Below, piece by piece: positions 34,337 to 43,418 of a stretch of DNA of 64,000 nucleotides. Position numbers and translations under genes: made by a program. Location of the stretch: the NCBI GenBank assembly GCA_015057455.1, contig SVEH01000001.1, positions 62,001 to 126,000 on the forward strand, read 5' to 3'. Below the pieces are notes generated by a model that saw only the letters and a program-made list of their open reading frames with translations, was not told the DNA's origin and did no database searches. Origin of the DNA: Lachnospiraceae bacterium (GTDB taxonomy: Bacteria; Bacillota; Clostridia; Lachnospirales; Lachnospiraceae). Within the stretch, counting starts at the first letter, position 1; each line of letters opens with the position of its first letter.

Positions 34337-36145
34337 CTAAACGGTACCTAAAGTTATATGCATCTTCTGTAATTCTGCTTTTTGTTTAGAACACTGTTGA
34401 AATACCGACATATCTACTGAATTTCTCATCTGTTCTTCTATGCTGTATAATTTTATTTTCTTAACTAACTGATTAAGATATGTTTCCCTCTCCATTATAG
34501 TTAATTCCATAAAATCTTTTCTCTCACCGTTATTATCCACAATTTCACCTATATTTGTTGAAAATAATAATGCCACCTCATTCTGTTCTTCTTTACTTTC
34601 AAAGGCGTTTATTATTTTTGCTGGAACTACATTTTTACTTTCTTTATATTGTGAAAATAAAATAGTTGCCGCTTTTTTATAAAGGTCATCACTAAAATCA
34701 TCTGGCGTTATAATACCTTCTAATAACTCGAACAATCTTTGTTCTTCAACAAACCAAGTTAATAATAATTTTTGTGCCTCTTTAATCATATCTGTTTTCG
34801 CATTAACTTTATCGTCCTTTTTGGAAAAATTATTAATGCTTTCAGACTTAACAATATTTTGTGCACCATAATAATTAATCAGTTTTTGAAAATTCTTTAG
34901 TTCGATATTATACTTTCTAGCAATAGCCTCAGCGTAATTATTTCTTTCAAGTTCCTCTGTAAACTCCAGCATTTTCTTAGCTAACTCGTTAAAGAATTTC
35001 GTTTTTGACTCAGGATCTGTAAGATCATAATTTTTGGCTAGTGCATCTGTTTCATAGTCAAACCAACTAGTTGCGTTATTAATCCTCTCTTCAAATGCAT
35101 CTGCGCCCATATTTTTTATAAATTCATCTGGATCCTTATAAGGTCTCATATCTATAACTTTAACAGTTAAGCCTACATCTTTTAATATTGGAATAGCTCT
35201 AAGAGCAGCTTTCACACCAGCTTCGTCACTATCATATGTTAATAGTACACTCTCTGTATATCTTTTAATTAAGTTAGCTTGCATACCTGTTAGTGCTGTT
35301 CCAAGAGATGCAACTGCATTATTAAAACCTGCTTGATGTAGCGCAATTACATCCATATACCCCTCACATATAATAATATTTCTTCGTCTTGAAGTTCTAG
35401 CAATATTCATTCCAAATAAATTTCTACTTTTATCAAAAAGCAAAGTCTCTGGTGAATTTAGATATTTTGGTTTTGAATCTCCCATTACACGTCCACCAAA
35501 TCCTATTACTTTATTATTAACATCCATTATTGGAAACATAACTCTGTTCCAAAACTTATCATATACACCTGATTTTTCATTATAGGAAAATAATCCAGAC
35601 ATATTAAGTAATGTATCTTCATAACCCTTAGACTTAAGATAACCATATAGACCTCCACTTACATTAGAATATCCAAGTCCAAATTTCTTAATTGTTTCAT
35701 CTGATAAGTTCCTACCTTTTAAATAATCATATGCCAATTTCCCTTTTGGTGAATTGTACATTTGATAATAATAATATGTTGCTGCCAACTTATATATATT
35801 CAATAAAGACTGTTTTGTATCAGCTTTTCTCTTTTCTTCTTCTGAAAATTCACCCTCTGGCAGTGTTATATGTGCTCTTTCTGCTAGATATTTTACAGCT
35901 TCCGTAAATGAATAATTCTCATATTCCATTATAAATGTAAATATGTTACCACCTACTCCACAACCAAAGCAATGATACATTTGCTTACTTTGACTAACTG
36001 AAAATGAAGGTGACTTCTCATTATGAAAAGGACAAAGTCCCATATAATTGCTACCTTTTTTCTGTAACTTAACATATGATGAAATCACTTCTACAACATC
36101 ATTTTGCTGTCTTACATCCTCTATTATATCTTCTGAATAAAACAT
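34337..36145 (-). CDS. dnaG: DNA primase
   Basis: The protein (602 residues) has the N-terminal CHC2 zinc-binding domain (CPFHNEKSPSFSV, then CFGCG), the Toprim core (ICEGYMDVIAL, LTYDSDEAG) and a helical C-terminal helicase-binding region. DnaG makes RNA primers at replication forks. The frame opens at 36244, but GGAGG lies 5 bases before ATG 36145, giving MFYSEDIIEDVRQQNDVVEV, the family's normal start. It lies between dgt and rpoD. Confidence 0.97.
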   Translation of the reverse strand: MFYSEDIIEDVRQQNDVVEVISSYVKLQKKGSNYMGLCPFHNEKSPSFSVSQSKQMYHCFGCGVGGNIFTFIMEYENYSFTEAVKYLAERAHITLPEGEFSEEEKRKADTKQSLLNIYKLAATYYYYQMYNSPKGKLAYDYLKGRNLSDETIKKFGLGYSNVSGGLYGYLKSKGYEDTLLNMSGLFSYNEKSGVYDKFWNRVMFPIMDVNNKVIGFGGRVMGDSKPKYLNSPETLLFDKSRNLFGMNIARTSRRRNIIICEGYMDVIALHQAGFNNAVASLGTALTGMQANLIKRYTESVLLTYDSDEAGVKAALRAIPILKDVGLTVKVIDMRPYKDPDEFIKNMGADAFEERINNATSWFDYETDALAKNYDLTDPESKTKFFNELAKKMLEFTEELERNNYAEAIARKYNIELKNFQKLINYYGAQNIVKSESINNFSKKDDKVNAKTDMIKEAQKLLLTWFVEEQRLFELLEGIITPDDFSDDLYKKAATILFSQYKESKNVVPAKIINAFESKEEQNEVALLFSTNIGEIVDNNGERKDFMELTIMERETYLNQLVKKIKLYSIEEQMRNSVDMSVFQQCSKQKAELQKMHITLGTV

Positions 36146-36231
36146 GACTTCCTCCAAACTACATAGCATTCCAAATAGAACTATTTCATTTTGCCAAGCA
36201 AAAATACTTCTATCTGCCTTGCACCTATAAA

Positions 36232-37248
36232 TTAATATCCCCATGAAACAGGTATTATTAAATCAGTAAATTTTGTTACTGCATATCTATCTGTCATACC
36301 TGAAATATAATCACATACTACCCTTTCCTTTGAATCGCCGTATTTATTCATTATCTGTTTATTAATTAATGGCAATTCATCAAAATGCTTTAAATAATAT
36401 TCAAATAACTCAATAACCATATTTTCAGCCTTTGTCTCTTGAGCTTTGGCTATTTCGTTGGTATACACTTCGTCAAACATATATTGTCTAAGTCCCATAA
36501 ACACTGTATGCATCTCCTCAGACATACATACATCATTTTTGTCTACGCTATTTCTAATAATATCATTAATAAGACTTGTATATCTCATTGTTGCTGTTGT
36601 TCCTATCGCATCTGTATACTTCTTAGGAATATCCTCGTTTTTTATAATCTTAGCTCTTATAGCATCTTCTATATCATGATTTATATAAGCCATTTTGTCT
36701 GCAAATCTTACTATTTTACCTTCAAGGGTAGATGGCATACAACTAGATTTATGATTTAACATACCATCACGTACTTCTTTTGTAAGATTTAATCCTTCTC
36801 CACCATGTTCTAATTTTTCAACAATTCTCACACTTTGCTCATTATGTTTAAATCCTTCTGTACATACCTTATCAAGAGCTCTTTCACCTGTATGGCCAAA
36901 TGGAGTATGGCCTAAATCATGTCCTAAAGCTATTGCTTCACACAAATCTTCATTAAGCCTTAATCCTCTTGCAATAGTTCTTGCAACTTGTGCTACTTCT
37001 AATGTATGTATCATTCTTGTACTATAATGATCTCCCGTTGGTGAAAGAAAAACTTGAGTTTTATGCATTAATCTTCTAAAAGCTTTACAATATAATATTC
37101 TATCTCTATCTCTCTGATAATCTGTACGAATATCACACTTTACTTGTGGATAATCCCTACCTTTTGAATTAACACTTAATGCTGCATATTGACTAAGATT
37201 CTCTATTTCTCTTTTTTCATGATAAATTCGTAAATTCTCTTCTTTCAT
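36232..37248 (-). CDS. dgt: dGTP triphosphohydrolase-like HD-domain protein
   Basis: The 338-residue protein has the HD-domain metal ligands in STRMIHTLEVAQ, then ALGHDLGHTPFGHTGE and, further on, a KIVRFADKMAYINHD helix with the last Asp. It belongs to the Dgt family, which removes triphosphate from dGTP or other dNTPs. Two ATGs compete: 37260 (AAAAGGAT adjacent) and 37248 (GAGAGGG, 5 bases away); the second is preferred. It precedes dnaG by 86 bases, a conserved order in Clostridia. The 37249-37515 part of the upstream gap is AT-rich with nothing recognised. Confidence 0.88.
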   Translation of the reverse strand: MKEENLRIYHEKREIENLSQYAALSVNSKGRDYPQVKCDIRTDYQRDRDRILYCKAFRRLMHKTQVFLSPTGDHYSTRMIHTLEVAQVARTIARGLRLNEDLCEAIALGHDLGHTPFGHTGERALDKVCTEGFKHNEQSVRIVEKLEHGGEGLNLTKEVRDGMLNHKSSCMPSTLEGKIVRFADKMAYINHDIEDAIRAKIIKNEDIPKKYTDAIGTTATMRYTSLINDIIRNSVDKNDVCMSEEMHTVFMGLRQYMFDEVYTNEIAKAQETKAENMVIELFEYYLKHFDELPLINKQIMNKYGDSKERVVCDYISGMTDRYAVTKFTDLIIPVSWGY

Positions 37249-37515
37249 AATCCCTCTCATATCCTTTTACTATAAACATATTATACATTCACATTAAATT
37301 ATATCTTCATCCCATATATTCACTTATATATGATTTCATTACATACACATTGATATTATAAATATATTTATATGTATCTATATACAGTTTATTTATCGTC
37401 TAACTAACTGTGTAAATGTACTATTTTAGGACTTTTTGGGTATTAATTACTATATACATACAGCATTAATTTTGCTTTATGAACATTCTTATTATCTATT
37501 TTTATAATCTATAAA

Positions 37516-37580
37516 AAGAACTACCTCCCTCTATATGGAATATTCTTGTAAACATTCTACTTTAAAGGTTAGTAGTTCTT
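37516..37580 (-). terminator. Terminator of glmS
   Basis: On the minus strand AAGAACTAC pairs with GTAGTTCTT around a ~35-base loop and is followed by TTTTTAT. It overlaps the last bases upstream of 37587 and is 6 bases past the stop codon. Confidence 0.6.
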
Positions 37581-37586
37581 ATCATT

Positions 37587-39413
37587 CTACTCTACTGTAA
37601 CAGACTTTGCTAAATTTCTTGGTTGATCTACATTAAGACCTCTTCCAACTGCTGTATAGTAAGCAATATATTGTAATATAATAGCTGCTCCAAATGGTGC
37701 AAATCTATCATCCATCTTCGGTAACATAATTTGATGATCACATAACGCTGGGTCTACACTAACACCTGCGTTTGTAATTAAAATCACACTTGCACCTCTT
37801 GAACGAACCTCTTGAACATTAGAAATCATCTTACCATATACATTATCTTGTGTTGCCAATGCAATAACTGGAACATTATCTGTAATAAGCGAAATAGTTC
37901 CATGCTTTAACTCACCTGCTGCATAAGCTTCTGAATGAATATAACTAATTTCTTTTAATTTAATTGATCCTTCACATGATAAAGCATAATCTAATCCTCT
38001 TCCTATAAAGAATAAATTAGATGCTTTATGAAGCATAGTGCTTATATTCTCTATCTGGCTATCATATTTTAATAATTTTGTCACATCAGTAATTGTTTTC
38101 TTTAATAATTTTACCAATTCTTTTATCTCATCATCTACTAAAGACTTTCTAGCTGCAGCCATTCTAAATGCTAACAAGTACATACAAGATAATTGTACTG
38201 AATATGCTTTTGTACTAGCAACTGCAATCTCTGGACCAGCATGTGTATATAGAACATAATCACTTTCTCTTGCAATAGATGAACCCTTAACATTAACTAC
38301 TGAAATAGTTTTGGCACCCTTTTCCTTGGCTAACCTAAGTGCCGCAATTGTATCTGCTGTTTCACCTGATTGTGATATACACATAAATAATGTTTTATCA
38401 TCTATAATAGGATCTGCATATCTATACTCTGATGCAATCTCAACAGATACTGGTATCCTTGTTAACTTCTCCATCATGTTCTTTCCAACTAGACCAGCAT
38501 GCATAGCAGTCCCACAACCGGCTATAACTACTCTATTACAATTCTTAAACACATCATCATCTATACCATCATCTAAAAGGTATGGCATGCCATCCTTAAT
38601 TCTAGGCATAATTGTTTTTTGTAATGCTTCTGGTTGTTCGTGGATTTCCTTAAGCATAAAGTAATCATATCCACCTTTTCTAGCTGCTGCAATATCCCAA
38701 CTTACATGAAGATATTCTGGATCTATTTCTCTTCCATCCATATCTTGAATTGTTATATCTGTTTTTGTTAATCTCGCAATCTGTTGCTCTTGTAATACAA
38801 AATAATCTTTGCTATATTTAATCAACGCAACTACATCTGAGGCTATAACACTTCCACCATCATAATGAGTTGCTACTAATGGACTTCCATTACGTATTGC
38901 ATATATCTCTCCTGGATATTCTTTAAACATAATACAAAATCCATATGCACCTTCAAAACGCTTAGTCGCATTCTTAATTGCTTCAACTGGATTGCCATCA
39001 TAATAATAATTAATTACCATTGCTGCAATCTCCGAATCAGTCTGAGATACCGGTTTAATGCCTTCCTTTGCTAACTCTTCAGCAAGTTCTCCATAGTTCT
39101 CAATAATTCCATTATGAATAAGTGTTACTCTTCCCGCTGTATGTGGATGTGAATTAACTTCAGTAACACCACCATGAGTAGCCCATCTTGTATGACCGAT
39201 TCCACAAGTAGTTTCCATATTACCTTCTTCTTCCACTTTATCAGCAAGACAACTAACTTTACCAACCGTTTTAATTGTATCTATCTTATCGCTAGACCCT
39301 TCAAAAAAAGAAATTCCAGCACTATCATATCCTCTATATTCTAAACTTTGTAACCCATCTATTAATGCTTCCTTCGCATCATCCAGACCAGTAAATCCAA
39401 TTATTCCGCACAT
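37587..39413 (-). CDS. glmS: Glucosamine-6-phosphate synthase (glutamine-hydrolysing)
   Basis: The 608-residue protein is a complete GlmS. The N-terminal glutaminase begins MCGIIGF with Cys as nucleophile and has GHTRWATHG. Two SIS isomerase domains follow (SQSGETADT, SEAYAAGELKHG), and the C-terminus ends DQPRNLAKSVTVE as in the family. It makes GlcN-6-P from Fru-6-P and glutamine for cell-wall synthesis. AAGGAG precedes the ATG. A good sigma-A promoter lies 47 bases upstream, leaving no room for a glmS ribozyme. Confidence 0.97.
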   Translation of the reverse strand: MCGIIGFTGLDDAKEALIDGLQSLEYRGYDSAGISFFEGSSDKIDTIKTVGKVSCLADKVEEEGNMETTCGIGHTRWATHGGVTEVNSHPHTAGRVTLIHNGIIENYGELAEELAKEGIKPVSQTDSEIAAMVINYYYDGNPVEAIKNATKRFEGAYGFCIMFKEYPGEIYAIRNGSPLVATHYDGGSVIASDVVALIKYSKDYFVLQEQQIARLTKTDITIQDMDGREIDPEYLHVSWDIAAARKGGYDYFMLKEIHEQPEALQKTIMPRIKDGMPYLLDDGIDDDVFKNCNRVVIAGCGTAMHAGLVGKNMMEKLTRIPVSVEIASEYRYADPIIDDKTLFMCISQSGETADTIAALRLAKEKGAKTISVVNVKGSSIARESDYVLYTHAGPEIAVASTKAYSVQLSCMYLLAFRMAAARKSLVDDEIKELVKLLKKTITDVTKLLKYDSQIENISTMLHKASNLFFIGRGLDYALSCEGSIKLKEISYIHSEAYAAGELKHGTISLITDNVPVIALATQDNVYGKMISNVQEVRSRGASVILITNAGVSVDPALCDHQIMLPKMDDRFAPFGAAIILQYIAYYTAVGRGLNVDQPRNLAKSVTVE

Positions 39414-39459
39414 ATATATATTCTCCTTCTATTTTCACATTCTAATAGCTCTAACTACC

Positions 39460-39488
39460 ATTTTAATAATTTAACAATGTCAAGTCAA
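39460..39488 (-). promoter_or_regulatory. Promoter of glmS
   Basis: On the minus strand TTGACT (39483-39488), 17 bases, then TAAAAT (39460-39465). An A-tract ATGTAAAAAAATA lies 15-30 bases upstream of the -35. Confidence 0.75.
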
Positions 39489-39527
39489 CCAATTTCACCC
39501 TATTTTTTTACATTTTATTGCAAAAAT

Positions 39528-40163
39528 CTATAATGTTTCTCTTTTTTGTCTTTCTCTTTCTACTTTTGAATATATACACCCACAAAAATCCTGTCTATAT
39601 AAATTATATTCTGATGATAATTCAATAGACCTTTTATATCCATTTTTCTTTTTAAAATCAGAATATAAATAGTTAACCCCATACTCATCCCCTAATTTCT
39701 TACCTATTTCATTAAGTAAAACAGCATTCTTATGAGGACTAATAGTTAAAGTTGTTGTAAAATAATCAACCCCTTTTTCTTTAGCATATATAGCACTTTT
39801 GTTTAGTCTAAGTAAAAAACATTCTGTGCATCTTGCTCCTCTTTCAGGCTCCTTTTCTAATCCCTTTGCTACTTTATAAAATTCTTCTGACTCATATTTT
39901 TCAATAATACATTCTATCTGATTATCTAATTTCATTTCTTTTATTAATCTTATTAATTCCTTAGCCCTTTTATTATACTCTTCTTCATTAGATATATTGG
40001 GATTATAAAAATATAAAGTTATGTCAAAATATCTATTTAAATACTCTATGCAATAACTAGTACATGGTGCACAACAAGAATGTAATATCAACCTTGGCTT
40101 TACTCCCTTTTTGCTATTTTCTTCTATTATTATATCCAATTCTTTTTGATAATTTATATTCAT
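39528..40163 (-). CDS. queH: Epoxyqueuosine reductase QueH
   Basis: The 211-residue protein has the QueH (DUF208) cysteine signature: HSCCAPCTSYC near residue 28, RCTECFLLRL near 111 and FCGCIYS near 194. These hold iron-sulfur and redox sites. QueH performs the last step of queuosine synthesis, replacing the QueG enzyme of other bacteria. Together with Tgt at 643 this indicates the modification pathway operates. AAAGGG precedes the start. No terminator was seen before the glmS promoter. Confidence 0.92.
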   Translation of the reverse strand: MNINYQKELDIIIEENSKKGVKPRLILHSCCAPCTSYCIEYLNRYFDITLYFYNPNISNEEEYNKRAKELIRLIKEMKLDNQIECIIEKYESEEFYKVAKGLEKEPERGARCTECFLLRLNKSAIYAKEKGVDYFTTTLTISPHKNAVLLNEIGKKLGDEYGVNYLYSDFKKKNGYKRSIELSSEYNLYRQDFCGCIYSKVERERQKRETL

Positions 40164-40312
40164 ATTTCACACCCTTTTCCTGATAATTTCTCTATAATTT
40201 TTTTCATTAATTAATACATAAAAATATTTTCTTATATATTCTCAATTCTATAAATACTAGCTTAGTTTTTAAATGTCAACTTAATATATAAATACTAACC
40301 TAGCTACTTTCA

Positions 40313-40357
40313 TAACAAACGAAAAAGGAATCATACGATTCCTTCTCCGTTTGTTAT
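40313..40357 (-). terminator. Terminator of the alpha-amylase gene
   Basis: The inner stem AAGGAATC/GATTCCTT (40325-40344) is followed on the minus strand by TTTTTCGTTTGTT. An outer AACAAACG/CGTTTGTT pairing extends it. Confidence 0.75.
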
Positions 40358-40395
40358 TAGTATTTTTATATTTTAGGATTGTCTAGTAAATCTAA

Positions 40396-42057
40396 TTATC
40401 TTTTTACCCATACTGAATAACAGTTTCCACCGTTTCTACCTCTAGTATAGAAATTACCATTTCCGTTACCATCGATAATTACTGTACCTTCAACATTGCC
40501 TGTCGCATCATACCATACTTCACCAGCATGTTGTGAACCAACATTCATTGTCATATAAACATCCTCATATCCATTAGTAATTACTGTTGCTAAGCCTGAG
40601 TTTGGATGATTGTAATCACCTTTTCTTACCCAGCCAATATATGAATGAGCGTTTAAATAATCAACTTGCTCTCCATATGCATAATCTCTTCTAATTCTTA
40701 ATAATGTCTCTAATTCGTCTTTCATTGCTGGAATTGTCTCTGGGTATTCTGCTGTTTGGTTAGTTCCAAAATAATCACCATAGAACACGCATGCTTTTCC
40801 ACCTCTTGTAAGAATAGTAGCGTATGCAGCTCCCTTAAACCAATTCTCCATACATTTTGATTTAATTTCCTTACCAGGTTGTGTATCATGATTCTCAACA
40901 AATGTTACTGCTAATTCAGGATACTTTTCACTTAAAGTTCCTCTAAATAAAGTTCTCATATCAAATGAACCCTTTGATACATCTCTAAATTTATACCATA
41001 ATGGGAAATCAAATACATCTGTTTCACCTGCTGTAGCTTCTACATATCTAGATAAATCGTTCATATTACCATCAAGATATTCTGCTACAGAGTATAAATC
41101 TTTTCCAGTTGTTCTTCTTACATCACGAAGCCATTCTTTAAAGAAATCAAACTTAATATGTTTAACAGCATCTAATCTAAATCCATCTAAATTAGCGAAC
41201 TCAGCATACCAAGCTCCCCATCTCTTATATTCTTCAACGACATAATCGCAATCAAAATCTACATCTAAGTTTGCAAGATAGTCATAATTTCCATTCTCAT
41301 TATCAACTGGAGAATCCCAACGCTTACCGTTTAGTAAATAAATGATATTTCCTCTATTCCAGTTTTGTTCTGCTGATATTGATCCATCCCAATCAACTGC
41401 ATCGAAACAACTTGCATTCCACTTAAAACTTGAATACTTATTATTTCTACTCTTTGAACCATGAACATCAAAGTTAAATTTTGTATATGCACCAATGTTA
41501 ACATTACCCATAGCTCTTTGTCTATTGTTCTGATCAATCATTGTAGCATTAACTGTTTCGATTCCTTCTCCACCTGCTTTATGATTTAAAACAACATCTG
41601 CATATACCTTTAACCCATTGTTATGCATTCTATCAATCATTCTTAAGTATTCGTCTTTTGTACCATATCTAGTTCTTATGCAATTATTGTTATTATTAGC
41701 ATAAAACTCACCTAAATCATATAAATCATATGGATTATATCCAGTGTCATCAACACCAAGCATTCCTTTATATGCTGGTGGTAACCATACTGAAGAAAAT
41801 CCCAATTCGCTTAACTTGCCTGACATATCAGCCATTCGGTTCCAGTGATTACCGTCTCTGTCAGTCTCCCATTCATATGCTTGAAACATTGTTTCGTTCT
41901 CTGTCCCAAAAGCTTTAGTTGTTACAACTTCATCTTCTTCGCTTGCTTTAACTGTTTTACTACCTAAAACATCTGCAGCCACAAACATACACAACATGAA
42001 ACATAGTGATATTAAAGATAAAATTATTATTCTAGAATTCTTTTTTTTCTTTACCAT
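40396..42057 (-). CDS. Secreted alpha-amylase (GH13)
   Basis: The 553-residue protein has a basic N-terminus, signal peptide (about 1-35) and a GH13 barrel. The catalytic residues appear in order: GFRLDAVKHIKFDF (Asp nucleophile), YSVAEYLDG (Glu acid/base) and FVENHDTQPG (Asp). A C-terminal beta domain ends in a Trp/Tyr-rich stretch. The pattern resembles the liquefying alpha-amylase subfamily GH13_5, which hydrolyses starch alpha-1,4 links. No starch-binding module or anchor is seen. The frame opens at 42081, but GGGG lies 6 bases before ATG 42057. It has its own promoter and terminator. Confidence 0.92.
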   Translation of the reverse strand: MVKKKKNSRIIILSLISLCFMLCMFVAADVLGSKTVKASEEDEVVTTKAFGTENETMFQAYEWETDRDGNHWNRMADMSGKLSELGFSSVWLPPAYKGMLGVDDTGYNPYDLYDLGEFYANNNNNCIRTRYGTKDEYLRMIDRMHNNGLKVYADVVLNHKAGGEGIETVNATMIDQNNRQRAMGNVNIGAYTKFNFDVHGSKSRNNKYSSFKWNASCFDAVDWDGSISAEQNWNRGNIIYLLNGKRWDSPVDNENGNYDYLANLDVDFDCDYVVEEYKRWGAWYAEFANLDGFRLDAVKHIKFDFFKEWLRDVRRTTGKDLYSVAEYLDGNMNDLSRYVEATAGETDVFDFPLWYKFRDVSKGSFDMRTLFRGTLSEKYPELAVTFVENHDTQPGKEIKSKCMENWFKGAAYATILTRGGKACVFYGDYFGTNQTAEYPETIPAMKDELETLLRIRRDYAYGEQVDYLNAHSYIGWVRKGDYNHPNSGLATVITNGYEDVYMTMNVGSQHAGEVWYDATGNVEGTVIIDGNGNGNFYTRGRNGGNCYSVWVKR

Positions 42058-42174
42058 AATAATCCCCTTTCTGAACGACACTCTCTTTTACAACAACTAA
42101 GAAGCATCCCCTAAGTACACATTAATCAACTTCCAAATAACACTGTATTTCACCCGTTTCTACCATCTAGTAGC

Positions 42175-42203
42175 ATTCTACCATTTTTGTGCATTATGTT
42201 CAA
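42175..42203 (-). promoter_or_regulatory. Promoter of the alpha-amylase gene
   Basis: On the minus strand TTGAAC (42198-42203), 17 bases, then TAGAAT (42175-42180), giving a ~110-base leader. Confidence 0.75.
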
Positions 42204-42279
42204 GAGAATTTTCAGAATATTTCCAAGCCATAATCATTTTTGTGATTTTACCTTAATTAGCAACCACTTTTTTGTGCAC
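42182..42279. promoter_or_regulatory. Repeated CATTTTTGTG motif over the amylase promoter
   Basis: CATTTTTGTG occurs at 42182-42191 (inside the promoter spacer) and 42235-42244. The related TTTTTGTGCA lies at 42269-42278. On the coding strand they read CACAAAAATG. They could be operator sites; no match to a catabolite-response element was found. The rest of 42280-42536 holds only the hairpin below and AT-rich sequence. Confidence 0.35.
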
Positions 42280-42339
42280 TTTATACATGGTAACTATTCA
42301 TTTTTTTATGTAAACTTAAGATTTTTATGATTTTTGCAC

Positions 42340-42376
42340 AAAATTAGCATATCTGCTTAACAGATACGCTAATTTT
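42340..42376. terminator. Hairpin in the gap after the flavodoxin-like gene
   Basis: AAAATTAGCATATCTG (42340-42355) pairs with CAGATACGCTAATTTT (42361-42376), one mismatch, 5-base loop. It lies 160 bases past the stop of the minus-strand reductase gene. Confidence 0.6.
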
Positions 42377-42536
42377 ACTTTTATTTTTTACATTTTTTTA
42401 CATTTTTCTCGTTATTTTTCTTATAATTCCATGAATTTTTTTATTTTTTCCTTAATATTTTTACTCCTATTTCTCTGATTTCTTTATTATTTTTAATATT
42501 TTATAATCCTTCACTAAATCAAATCAATTATTTTTG

Positions 42537-43160
42537 CTAATTTCTTATAAAATTAGTTCTTAATGTTTCTTCCCTTTCTGGTTTTTTTATACCTGATTTA
42601 TTTCCTGCTTCAATGCACTTAAGTAAATATGCCATATTATTGCCTAATGTTCTCATTGTTTGCATACCTTCTAAATCTTGTTTTGCTTCTTCTGCGTTCT
42701 GTCCATGTATTTGATTCCAATATTGAGAAGATACAATTGGCATGCTTGATATTGTAAAGTATTTATTTATCTCATCAAATGCTGCTGATGCACCACCTCT
42801 TCTACAACTTACAACTGCAGCTGCTGGTTTATGAGCAAACATTGCATTCTTTCCAAAGAATAATCTATCCATAAAACTACTTAATGCACCTGTTGCAGCT
42901 GCATAATGTACAGCCGAACCAAAAATATATCCATCAAAATCTTGAGCAATTTGCAAAATATCATTTACCACATCATTTCTAAAACACTTACCTGTTTTCT
43001 TACACACTCCACATCCTATACATCCTGCAATAGGTTCATTACCTATCCATTCTATCTGTGTATCTATTCCATTATTATTTAAAGCCTTTTCAACCTCTCT
43101 TAAAGCCGTATATGTAGCTCCTTCTTTATGTGGACTTCCATTTACTAATAATACTTTCAT
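42537..43160 (-). CDS. Flavodoxin-like NADPH-dependent FMN reductase with a Cys cluster
   Basis: The 207-residue protein begins MKVLLVNGSPHKEGATYTAL, the FMN phosphate-binding loop of the NADPH-dependent FMN reductase/flavodoxin-fold family. CIGCGVCKKTGKC (about residues 47-59) is an iron-sulfur flavoprotein-like Cys cluster, although some relatives have these cysteines without a cluster. The C-terminal ~40 residues form a helical extension. It is probably a cytoplasmic redox enzyme; substrate unknown. GGAGG lies before the ATG. It is monocistronic. Confidence 0.85.
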   Translation of the reverse strand: MKVLLVNGSPHKEGATYTALREVEKALNNNGIDTQIEWIGNEPIAGCIGCGVCKKTGKCFRNDVVNDILQIAQDFDGYIFGSAVHYAAATGALSSFMDRLFFGKNAMFAHKPAAAVVSCRRGGASAAFDEINKYFTISSMPIVSSQYWNQIHGQNAEEAKQDLEGMQTMRTLGNNMAYLLKCIEAGNKSGIKKPEREETLRTNFIRN

Positions 43161-43332
43161 ACTGTACCTCCATTACTTATTTAAATTACATTTTTTATCA
43201 TTATATTTGCATTTTTATATTTTATACATATTCATGTAAGACATATATAGCCTTCCCTTAACGAATTACTGCACAAAAATAAACTCCTCCCTTATAACTC
43301 GCATATAATAAATAACAACAACAAAATCAAAG

Positions 43333-43390
43333 CAAAAAAAGTTGTAAAAAACAATTATCATTAACACATCGATTAAACGTTTTTTACAAC
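43333..43390 (-). terminator. Terminator of the 268-residue membrane protein gene
   Basis: GTTGTAAAAAAC (43341-43352) pairs perfectly with 43379-43390, followed on the minus strand by seven Ts. Confidence 0.85.
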
Positions 43391-43418
43391 CTCTATATTT
43401 ATATTATTATTTGTTTTA

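Noticed and set aside
36146-36244. Extended N-terminus of DnaG overlapping dgt
   Set aside because: An internal ATG at 36145 with GGAGG gives the standard DnaG start, and the extra residues match no DnaG.
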